64,000 bases of DNA from Herbiconiux sp. VKM Ac-1786. GTDB lineage: Bacteria; Actinomycetota; Actinomycetes; Actinomycetales; Microbacteriaceae. Shown here piece after piece: positions 9,572-17,654 of the stretch. Position 1 is the stretch's first letter, and each line of letters starts with the position of its first letter. The translations under genes were made by a program, and so were the position numbers. Below the pieces are notes generated by a model, which worked only from the letters and a program-made list of their open reading frames with translations, made no database searches and was not told the DNA's origin. The stretch lies in the NCBI RefSeq assembly GCF_015350805.1, contig NZ_JADKSG010000002.1:744001-808000 (forward strand). Reading direction: 5' to 3'.

Positions 9572-9613
9572 CCGTCGACAGTACCGTGCGGGCGCCGCGG
9601 TTAGGCTTAGCGA
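9572..9613. promoter_or_regulatory. 42-bp divergent promoter region with two leaderless -10 boxes
   Basis: On the minus strand TACTGT (9578-9583) stands 6 nt before the GTG of the membrane-protein gene. On the plus strand TAGGCT (9602-9607) stands 6 nt before the def ATG. Neither start has a convincing ribosome binding site, so both transcripts are likely leaderless and their promoters must overlap. Confidence 0.6.
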
Positions 9614-10219
9614 ATGGCCGTTCTCCCGATTCGGATCTCCGGCGATCCGGTGCTGCACACGCCCGCCTCCCCCGTCGCCGTCATCGACGACGAGCTCCGC
9701 GCCCTCGTGGCCGACATGTTCGAGACCATGGATGCGGCGCCCGGCGTGGGCCTCGCCGGTCCGCAGGTCGGCGTGCCGCTGCGCCTGTTCGTCTTCTCCT
9801 ACACCGAGGACACGGGCGAGGAGGACACGGGCGAGGGAGACGACACCCGCACCCTCCGCGAGTACCGGGGCGTGGCCATCAACCCCGAGCTCTTCATCAC
9901 GCCCACGTCGGTGGAGCCGGCCGATCCCGACACCGAGTCCGAGGGCTGCCTGTCGTTCCCCGGTGAGCGGTTCCCGCTGGTGCGGGGCGAGGCGGCCATC
10001 CTCCGGGCCACCGACCTCGACGGCCGGCCCTACGAGATCGAGGCCGAGGGGTGGCTCGCGCGTATCTTCCAGCACGAGTTCGACCACCTCGACGGGCTGC
10101 TCTACGTCGACCGCATCGATCCCGTGTACGCCAAGGTGGCCCGCAAGATCGAGCGCAAGAAGGGCTGGGGCGTGCCGGGGCTGGCCTGGCTGCCCGGGGT
10201 CGACGAGCTCGACGCCTAG
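9614..10219 (+). CDS. def: peptide deformylase
   Basis: 201 residues. Removes the formyl group from nascent proteins. All three metal/catalytic motifs are present: GVGLAGPQVG (family GxGxAAxQ, here with Gly for the second Ala), EGCLSFPG supplying the metal Cys, and QHEFDHLDG supplying two His and the Glu. Between motifs 1 and 2 sits an acidic insert made by a perfect 15-bp tandem repeat (9806-9835, EDTGE twice), unusual for the family and probably a surface loop. Start ATG is 6 nt after TAGGCT, leaderless. A housekeeping enzyme. Confidence 0.95.
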   Translation: MAVLPIRISGDPVLHTPASPVAVIDDELRALVADMFETMDAAPGVGLAGPQVGVPLRLFVFSYTEDTGEEDTGEGDDTRTLREYRGVAINPELFITPTSVEPADPDTESEGCLSFPGERFPLVRGEAAILRATDLDGRPYEIEAEGWLARIFQHEFDHLDGLLYVDRIDPVYAKVARKIERKKGWGVPGLAWLPGVDELDA

Positions 10220-10265
10220 TCGTTCGCGCCTCGTCGCGCGGTGAAGGCGGGCTCGACGGGGGTGC

Positions 10266-10571
10266 TCAGGTGAGCATCCGGATGCCCGCGGCGACCACTG
10301 CCGCAGCGATCACCACCACGACGAACGGCACGCGCAGCGCGTAGAGCACGGCGGCCACCAGCACGGCCGGCACCCGCGCGTCGAGCTGCACGGCCTGACC
10401 GGCGCCGAAGGTCTGCACGCCGATCAGGGCCGCCAGGAGCGCCACCGTCATCAGGTTCGCGATGCGGGCGACGGTGGGGTGCTCGAAGGCCTTCGGCGGG
10501 ATGAGGTAGCCCGCGACCTTGAGCGCGGCGCAGACGATCGAGGCGAGGATGACGATCTGCCAGGCGGTCAT
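10266..10571 (-). CDS. azlD: AzlD family branched-chain amino acid transport subunit
   Basis: 101 residues, almost entirely four hydrophobic segments, beginning MTAWQIVILASIVCAALKV and containing the family-typical PPKAFEHPTVARIANLMTVA. It is the small partner of AzlC; AzlC/AzlD (E. coli YgaZ/YgaH) pairs export branched-chain amino acids or analogues. Its ATG overlaps the azlC stop (ATGA), so the two are translationally coupled. Confidence 0.85.
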   Translation of the reverse strand: MTAWQIVILASIVCAALKVAGYLIPPKAFEHPTVARIANLMTVALLAALIGVQTFGAGQAVQLDARVPAVLVAAVLYALRVPFVVVVIAAAVVAAGIRMLT

Positions 10572-11287
10572 GCGTCGCCTCCGGCCGGCGGCTTCGTGGG
10601 TTTCGCCCCGAAGAGATTGAAGCCGCCCACCACGAGGGCGACGCCGGCCGCCACGAGCACCGGCAGGCCGGGCACCAGCACGGGCGTGAGGAGGGTCGCC
10701 ACGACGGCGGCGGCGACCGCGACGGCCTGGGTCTGGCGCTCCTTCAGGCGCGGCCAGAGCAGCCCGAGGAAGGCGGCGGCGGCCGCGGCGTCGAGGCCGT
10801 AGGCGCTGACGTCGCCGAGGAGGTCGCCGATCAGGGCACCGACGAGGGTGGTGAGGTTCCAGCCGAGGTAGATCGCGAGGCCCGTCACCCAGAAGCCGGC
10901 CCGCTGGGCGCCGAGCGTGGTCTGGGCGGTCGAGACGGCGACGGACTCGTCGATGGTCAGCTGCGCGGCCGCCGCCCTTCTCCAGAAGCCGGGGCCGACG
11001 ACGGGGGCCATCCGGATGGAGTAGAACACGTTCCGTGTGCCGAGCAGTGCGGCGCTGGTGATGGCGGCGGGGCCGGCGGCGAGACCGCCCGAGGCGAGCA
11101 CGCCGATCAGGGCGAACTGCGAACCGCCGGTGAACATGACCAGGCTGAGGAAGCAGGTCTGCCAGACGTCGAGACCCGAGAGGGTGGCGAGGGCGCCGAA
11201 GGAGATGCCGTAGACCGCGGTGGCGAGGCCCACGGCGAGGCCGGAGCGGATGGCGGCGCGCTCCTCGGGGGTGCGCTGCGTGGCCAT
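10568..11287 (-). CDS. azlC: AzlC family branched-chain amino acid permease
   Basis: 239 residues with about seven or eight hydrophobic helices. The conserved core includes GISFGALATLSGLDVWQTCF, MFTGGSQFALIGV, LLGTRNVFYSIRMAP and QLTIDESVAVS, all standard for AzlC. It forms a two-component exporter with AzlD encoded directly downstream. The start at ATG 11287 is chosen because GAGGA precedes it and CAGGAT, close to TANNNT, sits 6 nt upstream; the reading frame extends further without a plausible start. No Lrp-type regulator gene is adjacent. Confidence 0.9.
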   Translation of the reverse strand: MATQRTPEERAAIRSGLAVGLATAVYGISFGALATLSGLDVWQTCFLSLVMFTGGSQFALIGVLASGGLAAGPAAITSAALLGTRNVFYSIRMAPVVGPGFWRRAAAAQLTIDESVAVSTAQTTLGAQRAGFWVTGLAIYLGWNLTTLVGALIGDLLGDVSAYGLDAAAAAAFLGLLWPRLKERQTQAVAVAAAVVATLLTPVLVPGLPVLVAAGVALVVGGFNLFGAKPTKPPAGGDA

Positions 11288-11438
11288 TCCTCGATCCTGC
11301 CAGAACCGGTCCGGGCGTCGGAGCGGCGGCGACTCCGGGAGCCTGCCGTGAGCCGTGCGCAAGCCCTGGTCGCTCCGATTCCGCGAGCGTAGGGTGCGAA
11401 AAGACGCACGCGGGGCGCGCGGGAACGGACGGGCGACG

Positions 11439-11834
11439 ATGCCACAGCACCACGACGGGTCAGCACAGCACGACGAGCACCACGACGGGCCAGAGCGCCA
11501 CGACGGGCCGGAGCGCCACTACGAGCGGGTCGTCCACCACGGCGGGCGCACCTTCTTCGCCACGGCGACGATGGCCGAGATCTTCGAGGCTGCGGCGGCC
11601 GACATCGTGGCGCGCGGCGACACGGAGCTGGTTCCGCTGCTGCACCGCGGCGGTGTCGACCTGCTGCTCGTGGGGCCGCGAGTGCCGATCGCCGTGCGGC
11701 GCATCGAGGTGGGCCGGGCCCCCGGGGAGAACGCTGCGGCGGGCCCTGCGCCGGCGGCCAAGACGTCCGCTGCCGCCTCCGCCTCTGCCGCTGCTGCTGC
11801 TGCTGCTGCTGCTGCGAAGCGCACCGCGGTTTGA
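11439..11834 (+). CDS. hypothetical protein, His-rich N-terminus and poly-Ala C-terminus
   Basis: 131 residues, no recognised family. Residues 1-30 are rich in His and Asp and built of imperfect HHDG/RHDGPE repeats. The middle (RTFFATATMAEIFEAAAADI through VPIAVRRIEV) looks like a normal alpha/beta fold. The tail is Ala-rich and ends in a run of about ten Ala encoded by eight consecutive GCT codons, a codon rarely used in the rest of the window. It has the expected third-position GC elsewhere. The His-rich part could bind metal, which is inference only. Confidence 0.55.
   Translation: MPQHHDGSAQHDEHHDGPERHDGPERHYERVVHHGGRTFFATATMAEIFEAAAADIVARGDTELVPLLHRGGVDLLLVGPRVPIAVRRIEVGRAPGENAAAGPAPAAKTSAAASASAAAAAAAAAAKRTAV
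11790..11813 (+). repeat. (GCT)8 trinucleotide microsatellite
   Basis: Eight uninterrupted GCT triplets, in frame as Ala codons of the His-rich hypothetical gene. Length changes by slippage would keep the frame. Confidence 0.95.
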
Positions 11835-11884
11835 CCCTGCGGGCGACGCCGACCACGCGAGGCGTCCGCCGCTTAACAAGGAAA

Positions 11885-11908
11885 GCCTCGCGGGTGGAGC
11901 CGCGAGGC
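11885..11908 (-). terminator. terminator-like hairpin after tRNA-Asn
   Basis: A perfect 9-bp stem (11885-11893 with 11900-11908) and 6-nt loop. On the minus strand it is followed by TTTCCTTGTT. It lies 6 nt beyond the tRNA 3' end and is the best intrinsic terminator in the window. Confidence 0.75.
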
Positions 11909-11913
11909 CTTCG

Positions 11914-11986
11914 CTCCCCGACTTGGACTCGAACCAAGAACCTGCCGGTTAACAGCCGGCTGCTCTGCCAATTGAGCTATCGAGGA
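11914..11986 (-). tRNA. tRNA-Asn (GUU)
   Basis: Cloverleaf on the minus strand: acceptor TCCTCGA/TCGGGGA with one wobble, D arm GCTCAATTGGCAGAGC, anticodon arm GCCGGCTGTTAACCGGC with anticodon GTT, T arm CTTGGTTCGAGTCCAAG and discriminator G73. CCA is not encoded. A clear hairpin terminator follows. Confidence 0.97.
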
Positions 11987-12052
11987 ATGGTGCTGCCGGA
12001 ACAGCGCTCAATACATTACCACCACTTTCGCGGCGCTCCTGACACCTCGGCG

Positions 12053-13063
12053 TCAGTACCCCGCGGCGGGGTCGACGCGGCCCGCGAACTCGCCGGTCTC
12101 GAGGAACGCGTGCACGTTGTGGCGGATGCGCGCGGCCAGGAGCGGCGCGATCATCTCGGGCGTGTCCGCCGAGTGGGGGGTGATGATCGCGTTCTCGAGC
12201 GAGAAGAGCGGATGCCCGTCGGGCAGCGGCTCGGGATCGGTCACGTCGAGGGCGGCCCCCGCGATGGCGCCGCTCTCGAGCGCGGTGACGAGGGCCTCGG
12301 TGTCGACGAGGCCGCCACGCGCGATGTTGACGAGGTGGGCCGTCTCGGGCAGGAGCTCGAGCTGGCGGGCGCCGATCAGCTTGTCGGTGCCGGCGGTGAA
12401 CGCGGCGGCGACCACCAGGAGGTCGGCCTCGGGCAGCACCTCGTCGAGGCGGTCGGCCGAGACCGTGCGGTGGGCTCCCTCGACCGGGTCGGTCGATCGC
12501 CGCACGATGGTGACGGTCACCCCGAACGGCTCGAGCAGCCGCAGCAGTTCGAGGGCGATGCCGCCGGCGCCGATGATCACGACGTTCAGGCCGTAGAGCG
12601 AGGCACCGATCTTCGGGCCCCAGCTGGTGGCACGGATGCGCGTCGGCAGCTCGCGGAGGAGCGCGAGGGCGAGCGTCAGCGCGTGCTCGGCGACGGGTTG
12701 CGCGTAGGCGCCCTTGGCGCTCGTCCAGACGAGGCCGGGGCGGTCGTGGTCGCGGATGGAGTCGGCGAAGGCGTCGACGCCCGCCCAGGGCAGCTGCACC
12801 CAGCCGATGCCGGGGTGGGCGGAGATGACCTCGTCGAACTGCTCGGGACGGTCGTGGGCGAGCCAGACGACCCCGCGGGTCTCGTCGGAGAGCGGGGCGA
12901 CGGTGCCTCCGGCCGCCTCGACGGCCTCGACGAAGGTGGGGTCGGCCTCGGGCAGCACGGCGATCGGCCCGGGCTCGGGGCGCTCCTCGGCCGGCAGGGC
13001 GTCGGCGGCGACCGCGAGCACCTCGCGGTGGCGGCCGTCGAAGGATCGGGACGGGGGCGTCAT
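12053..13063 (-). CDS. D-isomer-specific 2-hydroxyacid dehydrogenase
   Basis: 336 residues, an NAD(P)H-dependent 2-ketoacid reductase. The nucleotide-binding domain has VVIIGAGGIALELLRLLEPF, then the conserved NIARGGLVDTEAL with the substrate Arg, the ALDVTDPEPLPDGHPL segment with the catalytic Glu, and the catalytic His in ITPHSADT. Length and order match the hydroxypyruvate/glyoxylate reductase-like branch; exact substrate unknown. Its ATG overlaps the stop of the upstream ABC ATPase gene (ATGA), so the two are co-translated, an uncommon pairing. Confidence 0.9.
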   Translation of the reverse strand: MTPPSRSFDGRHREVLAVAADALPAEERPEPGPIAVLPEADPTFVEAVEAAGGTVAPLSDETRGVVWLAHDRPEQFDEVISAHPGIGWVQLPWAGVDAFADSIRDHDRPGLVWTSAKGAYAQPVAEHALTLALALLRELPTRIRATSWGPKIGASLYGLNVVIIGAGGIALELLRLLEPFGVTVTIVRRSTDPVEGAHRTVSADRLDEVLPEADLLVVAAAFTAGTDKLIGARQLELLPETAHLVNIARGGLVDTEALVTALESGAIAGAALDVTDPEPLPDGHPLFSLENAIITPHSADTPEMIAPLLAARIRHNVHAFLETGEFAGRVDPAAGY

Positions 13064-14106
13064 CGGGCTCCTCGGGTCTCGTCGGCGGACGGGCTCAGCG
13101 GCCCGGTTGAGTCATCGTCGTGGTCGAGCGGGTCGTCGCCGAGCGGGTCGTCGCCGCCCAGGTCATCGCCATCCCGCACTTCACCGTCCTGGTTCTCGCC
13201 GTTCTGGGCTTCGCCGTCCTGGTCCTCGCCGTCCGGATCCTCGCCCTCCAGCTCGTCACCGTCCTGCTCGTCCTCGAACTCCTCGTCGTCGAGCTCGTCG
13301 TCGCCGTTCAGCTCCTCCGCGAGGCGCACCACGTAGGGGTGCCGCGGGTCGGCGAGCACGTCGTCGATGGGCCCCAGCCCCACCACCATGCCCTCGTGGA
13401 TGACGGCGACGCGGTCGGCGCTGCGGCGCAGCGTGTCGAGGTCGTGGCTGATGATCAGGGCGCTCGCGCCTCGCGCCCGCTGCAGCCCGGCGATCACGTC
13501 GACGACAGCGCTCCGCACCGAGACGTCGACGCCGGCGGTCGGCTCGTCGGCGATCAGCAGCACGGGATCGAGGATCAGCCCGCGGGCGACAGCGACGCGC
13601 TGGCGCTGGCCACTCGACAGCTCGTGCGGCAGCTTCATCATCGTGCCGACCGGCAGCAGCAGCGCGTCGACCAGCGTGGCCGCCTTCAGGCCCGCCTCGT
13701 GCCGGTCGTAGCGCTTGTCGCGGAGCAGCAGCGGCTCCGCCACGAGCTCCGCCACGGTCATGTTGGAGGTGAGCTTCGACCCGGCGTCCTGGGCGACGTA
13801 GCCGACCCCCAGGGTGAGCCGCCCGAGCTTGCCGCGGCGGATGCCGCGCATCTGGAGCCCGAGCACCTCGAGGCTGCCGCCGATGATGCGCGGCGACGAC
13901 TCCTTCGAGGCCCGCAGCGCGGCCTGACCGGACGCCACGTGGGCGAGCGTCGACTTGCCCGAGCCGCTCGAGCCGACCAGCCCGACGATCTCACCGGGCG
14001 CGACCGTGAGGGTGAACCCCTTCACGGCGGTGAAGGCGGGACTGACGCTGTGCGAGGGGTACTCGATCGTCACGTCGGAGGCGGAGAGCACGTTTCGTTC
14101 GACCAT
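13060..14106 (-). CDS. ABC transporter ATP-binding protein with acidic repetitive tail
   Basis: 348 residues. Residues 1-255 are an ABC ATPase of the peptide/nickel type: Walker A GLVGSSGSGKSTLAHVA, signature LSSGQRQRVAVARGL, Walker B LLIADEPTAGVD, H-loop IISHDLDTLRR. No permease or binding-protein gene is nearby. From about residue 262 a tail of about 85 residues consists almost only of Asp, Glu, Gly, Gln and Asn in imperfect repeats (DGEDQDGEAQNGENQDGE), including a perfect 15-bp DNA duplication at 13126-13155. The tail is not part of the family. It could be a soluble cytosolic ABC factor or an orphan transporter subunit. Confidence 0.85.
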   Translation of the reverse strand: MVERNVLSASDVTIEYPSHSVSPAFTAVKGFTLTVAPGEIVGLVGSSGSGKSTLAHVASGQAALRASKESSPRIIGGSLEVLGLQMRGIRRGKLGRLTLGVGYVAQDAGSKLTSNMTVAELVAEPLLLRDKRYDRHEAGLKAATLVDALLLPVGTMMKLPHELSSGQRQRVAVARGLILDPVLLIADEPTAGVDVSVRSAVVDVIAGLQRARGASALIISHDLDTLRRSADRVAVIHEGMVVGLGPIDDVLADPRHPYVVRLAEELNGDDELDDEEFEDEQDGDELEGEDPDGEDQDGEAQNGENQDGEVRDGDDLGGDDPLGDDPLDHDDDSTGPLSPSADETRGAR

Positions 14107-14115
14107 CAGGCTTCG

Positions 14116-14121
14116 AGCCTA
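14116..14121 (-). promoter_or_regulatory. -10 box TAGGCT for the ABC ATPase gene
   Basis: TAGGCT ends 9 nt before ATG 14106 and overlaps a small inverted repeat (AGGCT, 3-nt spacer, AGCCT at 14109-14121), which could bind a regulator at the transcription start. Confidence 0.45.
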
Positions 14122-14227
14122 GGCGCACACCCTCCTGCGGGCCCGACGGCGCGGCGGATGCCCGGAGATTGCGCAGAAGGCGTCACCGCCCCCGCGCGAC
14201 CCGCCGCATTCCCCCGGCCGGCCCCGG

Positions 14228-16279
14228 CTACTCCCCCACGAACGCCCGTCGATCGGCCTCGAGCTGCGCCGACTGGATCTGGATCTCGCGGTACAGCACC
14301 GGCTCGGCCACCCGGTCGGTGCGCTGCAGCCTCAGCACGAGCTCGTCCTTGCGGCGGCTGAGGTCGCGCTCGACCAGCGCGCGGACGACCCCGCGCAGGT
14401 AGTTCTCAGGGGCCCGCTCCGGACGTTCGGGGATCGGGGCCACGGCCAGCTGCTCCACCAGCGTGCGGTACTCCGGCGGCACGTCGGCCTGCACGGTCTG
14501 CACGAAGTCGGGCTGGTCGAAGTGCTCGACGTTCCGCGCCACGGCGTCGCGCACGGCGGCGAGCGGGGCGCTGGCGAAGCCGCAGCCGGTCGACCGGGTG
14601 AGCAGCTCGGCCCCGATCACGGTCGGCGACTGCAGCATGGCCATCAGCGCGTCTCGCTCGCGCCGCACGGTGGTGGTGGAGGGCAGCTCGGTCAGCGAGA
14701 CCGCGGGCACCTCGACCGGCACGACCTCGAGCGTCGTCACCGAGGCGACCCCCGGATCGGCCGCCGGCGACGGGCGGTAGCCGCCCTGGTCACGCGACTG
14801 ACCCGAGCCCGCCCCACCGCCGTTGCCGTTCGGGCCGACCGGCCGGAGGGCCTGCCGGTCGAAGCCCTGCGCGCCACCGCGCTCCGAGCCCTGGTGCCCG
14901 CCGCGCTCCCCGCCATGACCGTGACCCTGACCCTGCCCCTGTGCCCCGGCCGACCCACCGCTCCGCACCGAGCGCTCGACCGCCTGCTGCACCACGTCGA
15001 GGTCGGTGCCGAGCATCTTCGCGAGCTGCCGCGTGTAGGCCGGCCGCAGCGCCGAGTCGCGGATATCGGCGACGATCGGCGCGGCGTCCCGCAGCGCGGC
15101 CACGCGCCCCTCGACCGTGTCGAGGTCGTAGGCCGAGAGCTTCTGCCGGATGACGAACTCGAACATGGGCTTCTTGCTCGTGATCAGCCGACGCACGGCG
15201 TCGTCGCCCTTGGCGAGGCGCAGGTCGCAGGGGTCGAGCCCGTCGGGCGCGACGGCGACGTAGGTCTGCGCGGCGAAGCGCTGCTCTTCGCTGAAGGCGC
15301 GGAGCGCGGCCTTCTGGCCGGCGGCGTCGGGGTCGAAGGTGAACACGACTTCGCCGAGACCGGCGGAGTCGTCGGAGAGCACCCGGCGCATGATCTTGAT
15401 GTGGTCGACGCCGAACGAGGTGCCGCAGGTGGCCACCGCGGTGGTGACACCGGCGAGGTGCGCCGCCATGACGTCGGTGTAGCCCTCGACGACGACGACC
15501 TGGCGGCTGCGCGCGATGTCGCGCTTGGCGAGGTCGAGCCCGTAGAGCACCTGGGCCTTGTGGTAGACGACCGTCTCGGGGGTGTTGAGGTACTTCGGGC
15601 CCTTGTCGTCGTCGAACAGCCGGCGCGCGCCGAAGCCGACGGTCTGCCCGGTCTGGTCGCGGATGGGCCAGATCAGCCGCCCCCGGAAGCGGTCGTAGGT
15701 GCCGCGGTCGCCCTGGCTCAGGAGGCCCGCCGCCGTCAGTTCCTGCTCGGTGAAGCCGCGACCGCGGAGGTGCTTGCCCAGGTTGTCCCACCCCTGAGGC
15801 GCGTAGCCCACGCCGAAGCGGGCGGCGGCCGCGGCGTCGAAGCCGCGCTGGCCGAGAAAGGCCCGGCCCGCGTCGGCGCCGGGTGCGGTGAGCTGCTCGG
15901 CGAAGTACTCGCGGGCCGCCTCGTTGGCGGCGAGCAGCCGGGCGCGGTTGCCCTGGTCGGCCGCCGCTCCGCCGTCTTCGTAGTGCAGCTGGAAGCCGAT
16001 CTTCGCCGCGAGGCGCTCCACGGCCTCCGAGAAGGTGACGTGGTCCATCTTCTGCAGGAACGTGAAGACGTCGCCGCCCTCACCGCAGCCGAAGCAGTGG
16101 TAGTAGCCCACCTGGGGGCGCACGTGGAAGCTCGGCGACCGCTCGTCGTGGAACGGGCAGAGCCCCTTCATCGAACCGACACCGGCGCTCTTCAGCGTGA
16201 CGAAGTCGCCGACCACGTCGGCGATGTTGATGCGCGACCGGACCTCGTCGATGTCGTTGCGACGGATCAGTCCTGCCAT
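14228..16279 (-). CDS. dnaG: DNA primase
   Basis: 683 residues; makes RNA primers at the replication fork. The N-terminal CHC2 zinc finger (about residues 35-65) shows CPFHDERSPSFHV and HCFGCGEGG. The RNA polymerase core follows (RFRGRLIWPIRD), then TOPRIM with VVVEGYTDVMAAHLAG and the acidic FDPDAAG. A flexible Gly/Gln/His-rich linker (about residues 440-500) leads to the DnaB-binding C-terminal helical domain. Start ATG 16279 is the first plausible start; the ribosome binding site is weak (GGGCGGGTGAC). Downstream of dgt, a standard actinobacterial arrangement. Confidence 0.96.
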   Translation of the reverse strand: MAGLIRRNDIDEVRSRINIADVVGDFVTLKSAGVGSMKGLCPFHDERSPSFHVRPQVGYYHCFGCGEGGDVFTFLQKMDHVTFSEAVERLAAKIGFQLHYEDGGAAADQGNRARLLAANEAAREYFAEQLTAPGADAGRAFLGQRGFDAAAAARFGVGYAPQGWDNLGKHLRGRGFTEQELTAAGLLSQGDRGTYDRFRGRLIWPIRDQTGQTVGFGARRLFDDDKGPKYLNTPETVVYHKAQVLYGLDLAKRDIARSRQVVVVEGYTDVMAAHLAGVTTAVATCGTSFGVDHIKIMRRVLSDDSAGLGEVVFTFDPDAAGQKAALRAFSEEQRFAAQTYVAVAPDGLDPCDLRLAKGDDAVRRLITSKKPMFEFVIRQKLSAYDLDTVEGRVAALRDAAPIVADIRDSALRPAYTRQLAKMLGTDLDVVQQAVERSVRSGGSAGAQGQGQGHGHGGERGGHQGSERGGAQGFDRQALRPVGPNGNGGGAGSGQSRDQGGYRPSPAADPGVASVTTLEVVPVEVPAVSLTELPSTTTVRRERDALMAMLQSPTVIGAELLTRSTGCGFASAPLAAVRDAVARNVEHFDQPDFVQTVQADVPPEYRTLVEQLAVAPIPERPERAPENYLRGVVRALVERDLSRRKDELVLRLQRTDRVAEPVLYREIQIQSAQLEADRRAFVGE

Positions 16280-16313
16280 GTCACCCGCCCTGCCATCTCG
16301 CCCACCGGTCCTC

Positions 16314-17654
16314 CTAGGATAGAGCCCGCCTGGGCCCCTCGGCCGCGAGCAGCTCTTCTCCCAGGCTGCCCTCATCGGCCGGTGCGCAGAGCCGCTCGTA
16401 CCACGACAGCGCGGTCTGATCGGTGAGGCTGGCGACCTGGTCGACGACCACCCGCCGGGCCGCCCGATCGTCGGCGGCGGTGCGCCAGTCGTCGGCGAAC
16501 GCTGGGTCGAGCGCCGCCCCGTCGCTCTGCCAGAGCCGGTCGGCCAGCTCCATCAGGAGCCCCCGCTGCTGCTGGTAGAGCGGCTGCCGGGCGTCGTTGG
16601 ACATGACGAACACCGAGACGATGCCCTTCAGCGTCGCGATCTCGGCGGCGACCCAGTCGGGCACGATCACGTCGGCGCCGTAGCGGGTGATGCTCGGGGT
16701 CGGGAAGGACTCCCGGGTGGCCCGGGTGGCCGCCCCGGCGAAGCGCCCGATCAGCTGGCTGGTGAGGTTCTTCAGCTTGGCGTGGGCCCGGCGCGAGTCG
16801 TCCCACTCCGAGAGCCAGACCTGCAGCGAGTCGAGGCGCTCGAACGCCTCGCTCAGCTCGTCGAGCGAGAAGCCGCCGCCGGCGCGGGCGTGGATGCTCC
16901 GCACCAGATCGGCGTGGTCGACCCGCCGGCCGAGCACCCGCACGTCGATGTAGCCGTTCAGCACGGCGTCTTCGAAGTCGTGCACCGAGTAGGCGATGTC
17001 GTCACTGAGGTCCATTACCTGGGCCTCGACGCAGAGCTTCCGCGTCGGCGCTCCCGCGCGGAACCAGTCGAACACCGGGGCGTCGTCGTCGTAGACGCCG
17101 TACTTCAGGCGGCCGCTCGGGTCTTCGACCGGATCGGATGCCGCCCACGGGTACTTGCAGCTCGCGTCGAGGCTCGCCCGGGTGAGGTTGAGGCCGTAGC
17201 CGTGCCCGCTGTCGTCGAACACCTTCGCCTCGAGCCGGGTCAGGATGCGCAGGCTCTGGGCGTTGCCCTCGAAGCCCCCGATCGACTGCGCCCACTGGTT
17301 CAGCGCCTTCTCGCCGTTGTGACCGAACGGCGGATGCCCGAGGTCGTGCGCGAGGCACGCCGAGTCGACCACGTCGGGGTCGAGGTCGAGGCTCGACGCG
17401 AGCTCGCGGCCCACCTGCGCCACCTCGAGCGAGTGGGTGAGCCGGTTGCGCGCGAAATCGGCGACCACGGTGGGGCTCAGCACCTGCGTCTTGGCCGCCA
17501 GCCGGCGCAGCGACGAGGAGTGCAGGATGCGCGCCCGGTCGCGCTGGAAGTCGCTGCGGCGGGTGTAGTGCTCCTCGGGCAGCATGCGCTCGGCGTCGGA
17601 CTCGGCGTAGCCCTTCGTGGGCGCGAAGGTCTGCAGATCGAGGGCGTCAGCCAC
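16314..17654 (-). CDS. dgt: deoxyguanosinetriphosphate triphosphohydrolase-like HD protein
   Basis: 446 residues; hydrolyses dNTPs to deoxynucleosides and triphosphate. HD-domain ligands are visible: His in RNRLTHSLEVAQVGREL, the HD pair in CLAHDLGHPPFGHNGEKAL, and a later Asp in VMDLSDDIAYSVHDFEDA. The N-terminus YTRRSDFQRDRARILHSSSL is typical. Start is GTG 17654, overlapping the dusB stop by 8 nt. The order dusB-dgt-dnaG is conserved in actinobacteria, linking nucleotide pools to replication priming. Confidence 0.94.
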   Translation of the reverse strand: MADALDLQTFAPTKGYAESDAERMLPEEHYTRRSDFQRDRARILHSSSLRRLAAKTQVLSPTVVADFARNRLTHSLEVAQVGRELASSLDLDPDVVDSACLAHDLGHPPFGHNGEKALNQWAQSIGGFEGNAQSLRILTRLEAKVFDDSGHGYGLNLTRASLDASCKYPWAASDPVEDPSGRLKYGVYDDDAPVFDWFRAGAPTRKLCVEAQVMDLSDDIAYSVHDFEDAVLNGYIDVRVLGRRVDHADLVRSIHARAGGGFSLDELSEAFERLDSLQVWLSEWDDSRRAHAKLKNLTSQLIGRFAGAATRATRESFPTPSITRYGADVIVPDWVAAEIATLKGIVSVFVMSNDARQPLYQQQRGLLMELADRLWQSDGAALDPAFADDWRTAADDRAARRVVVDQVASLTDQTALSWYERLCAPADEGSLGEELLAAEGPRRALS

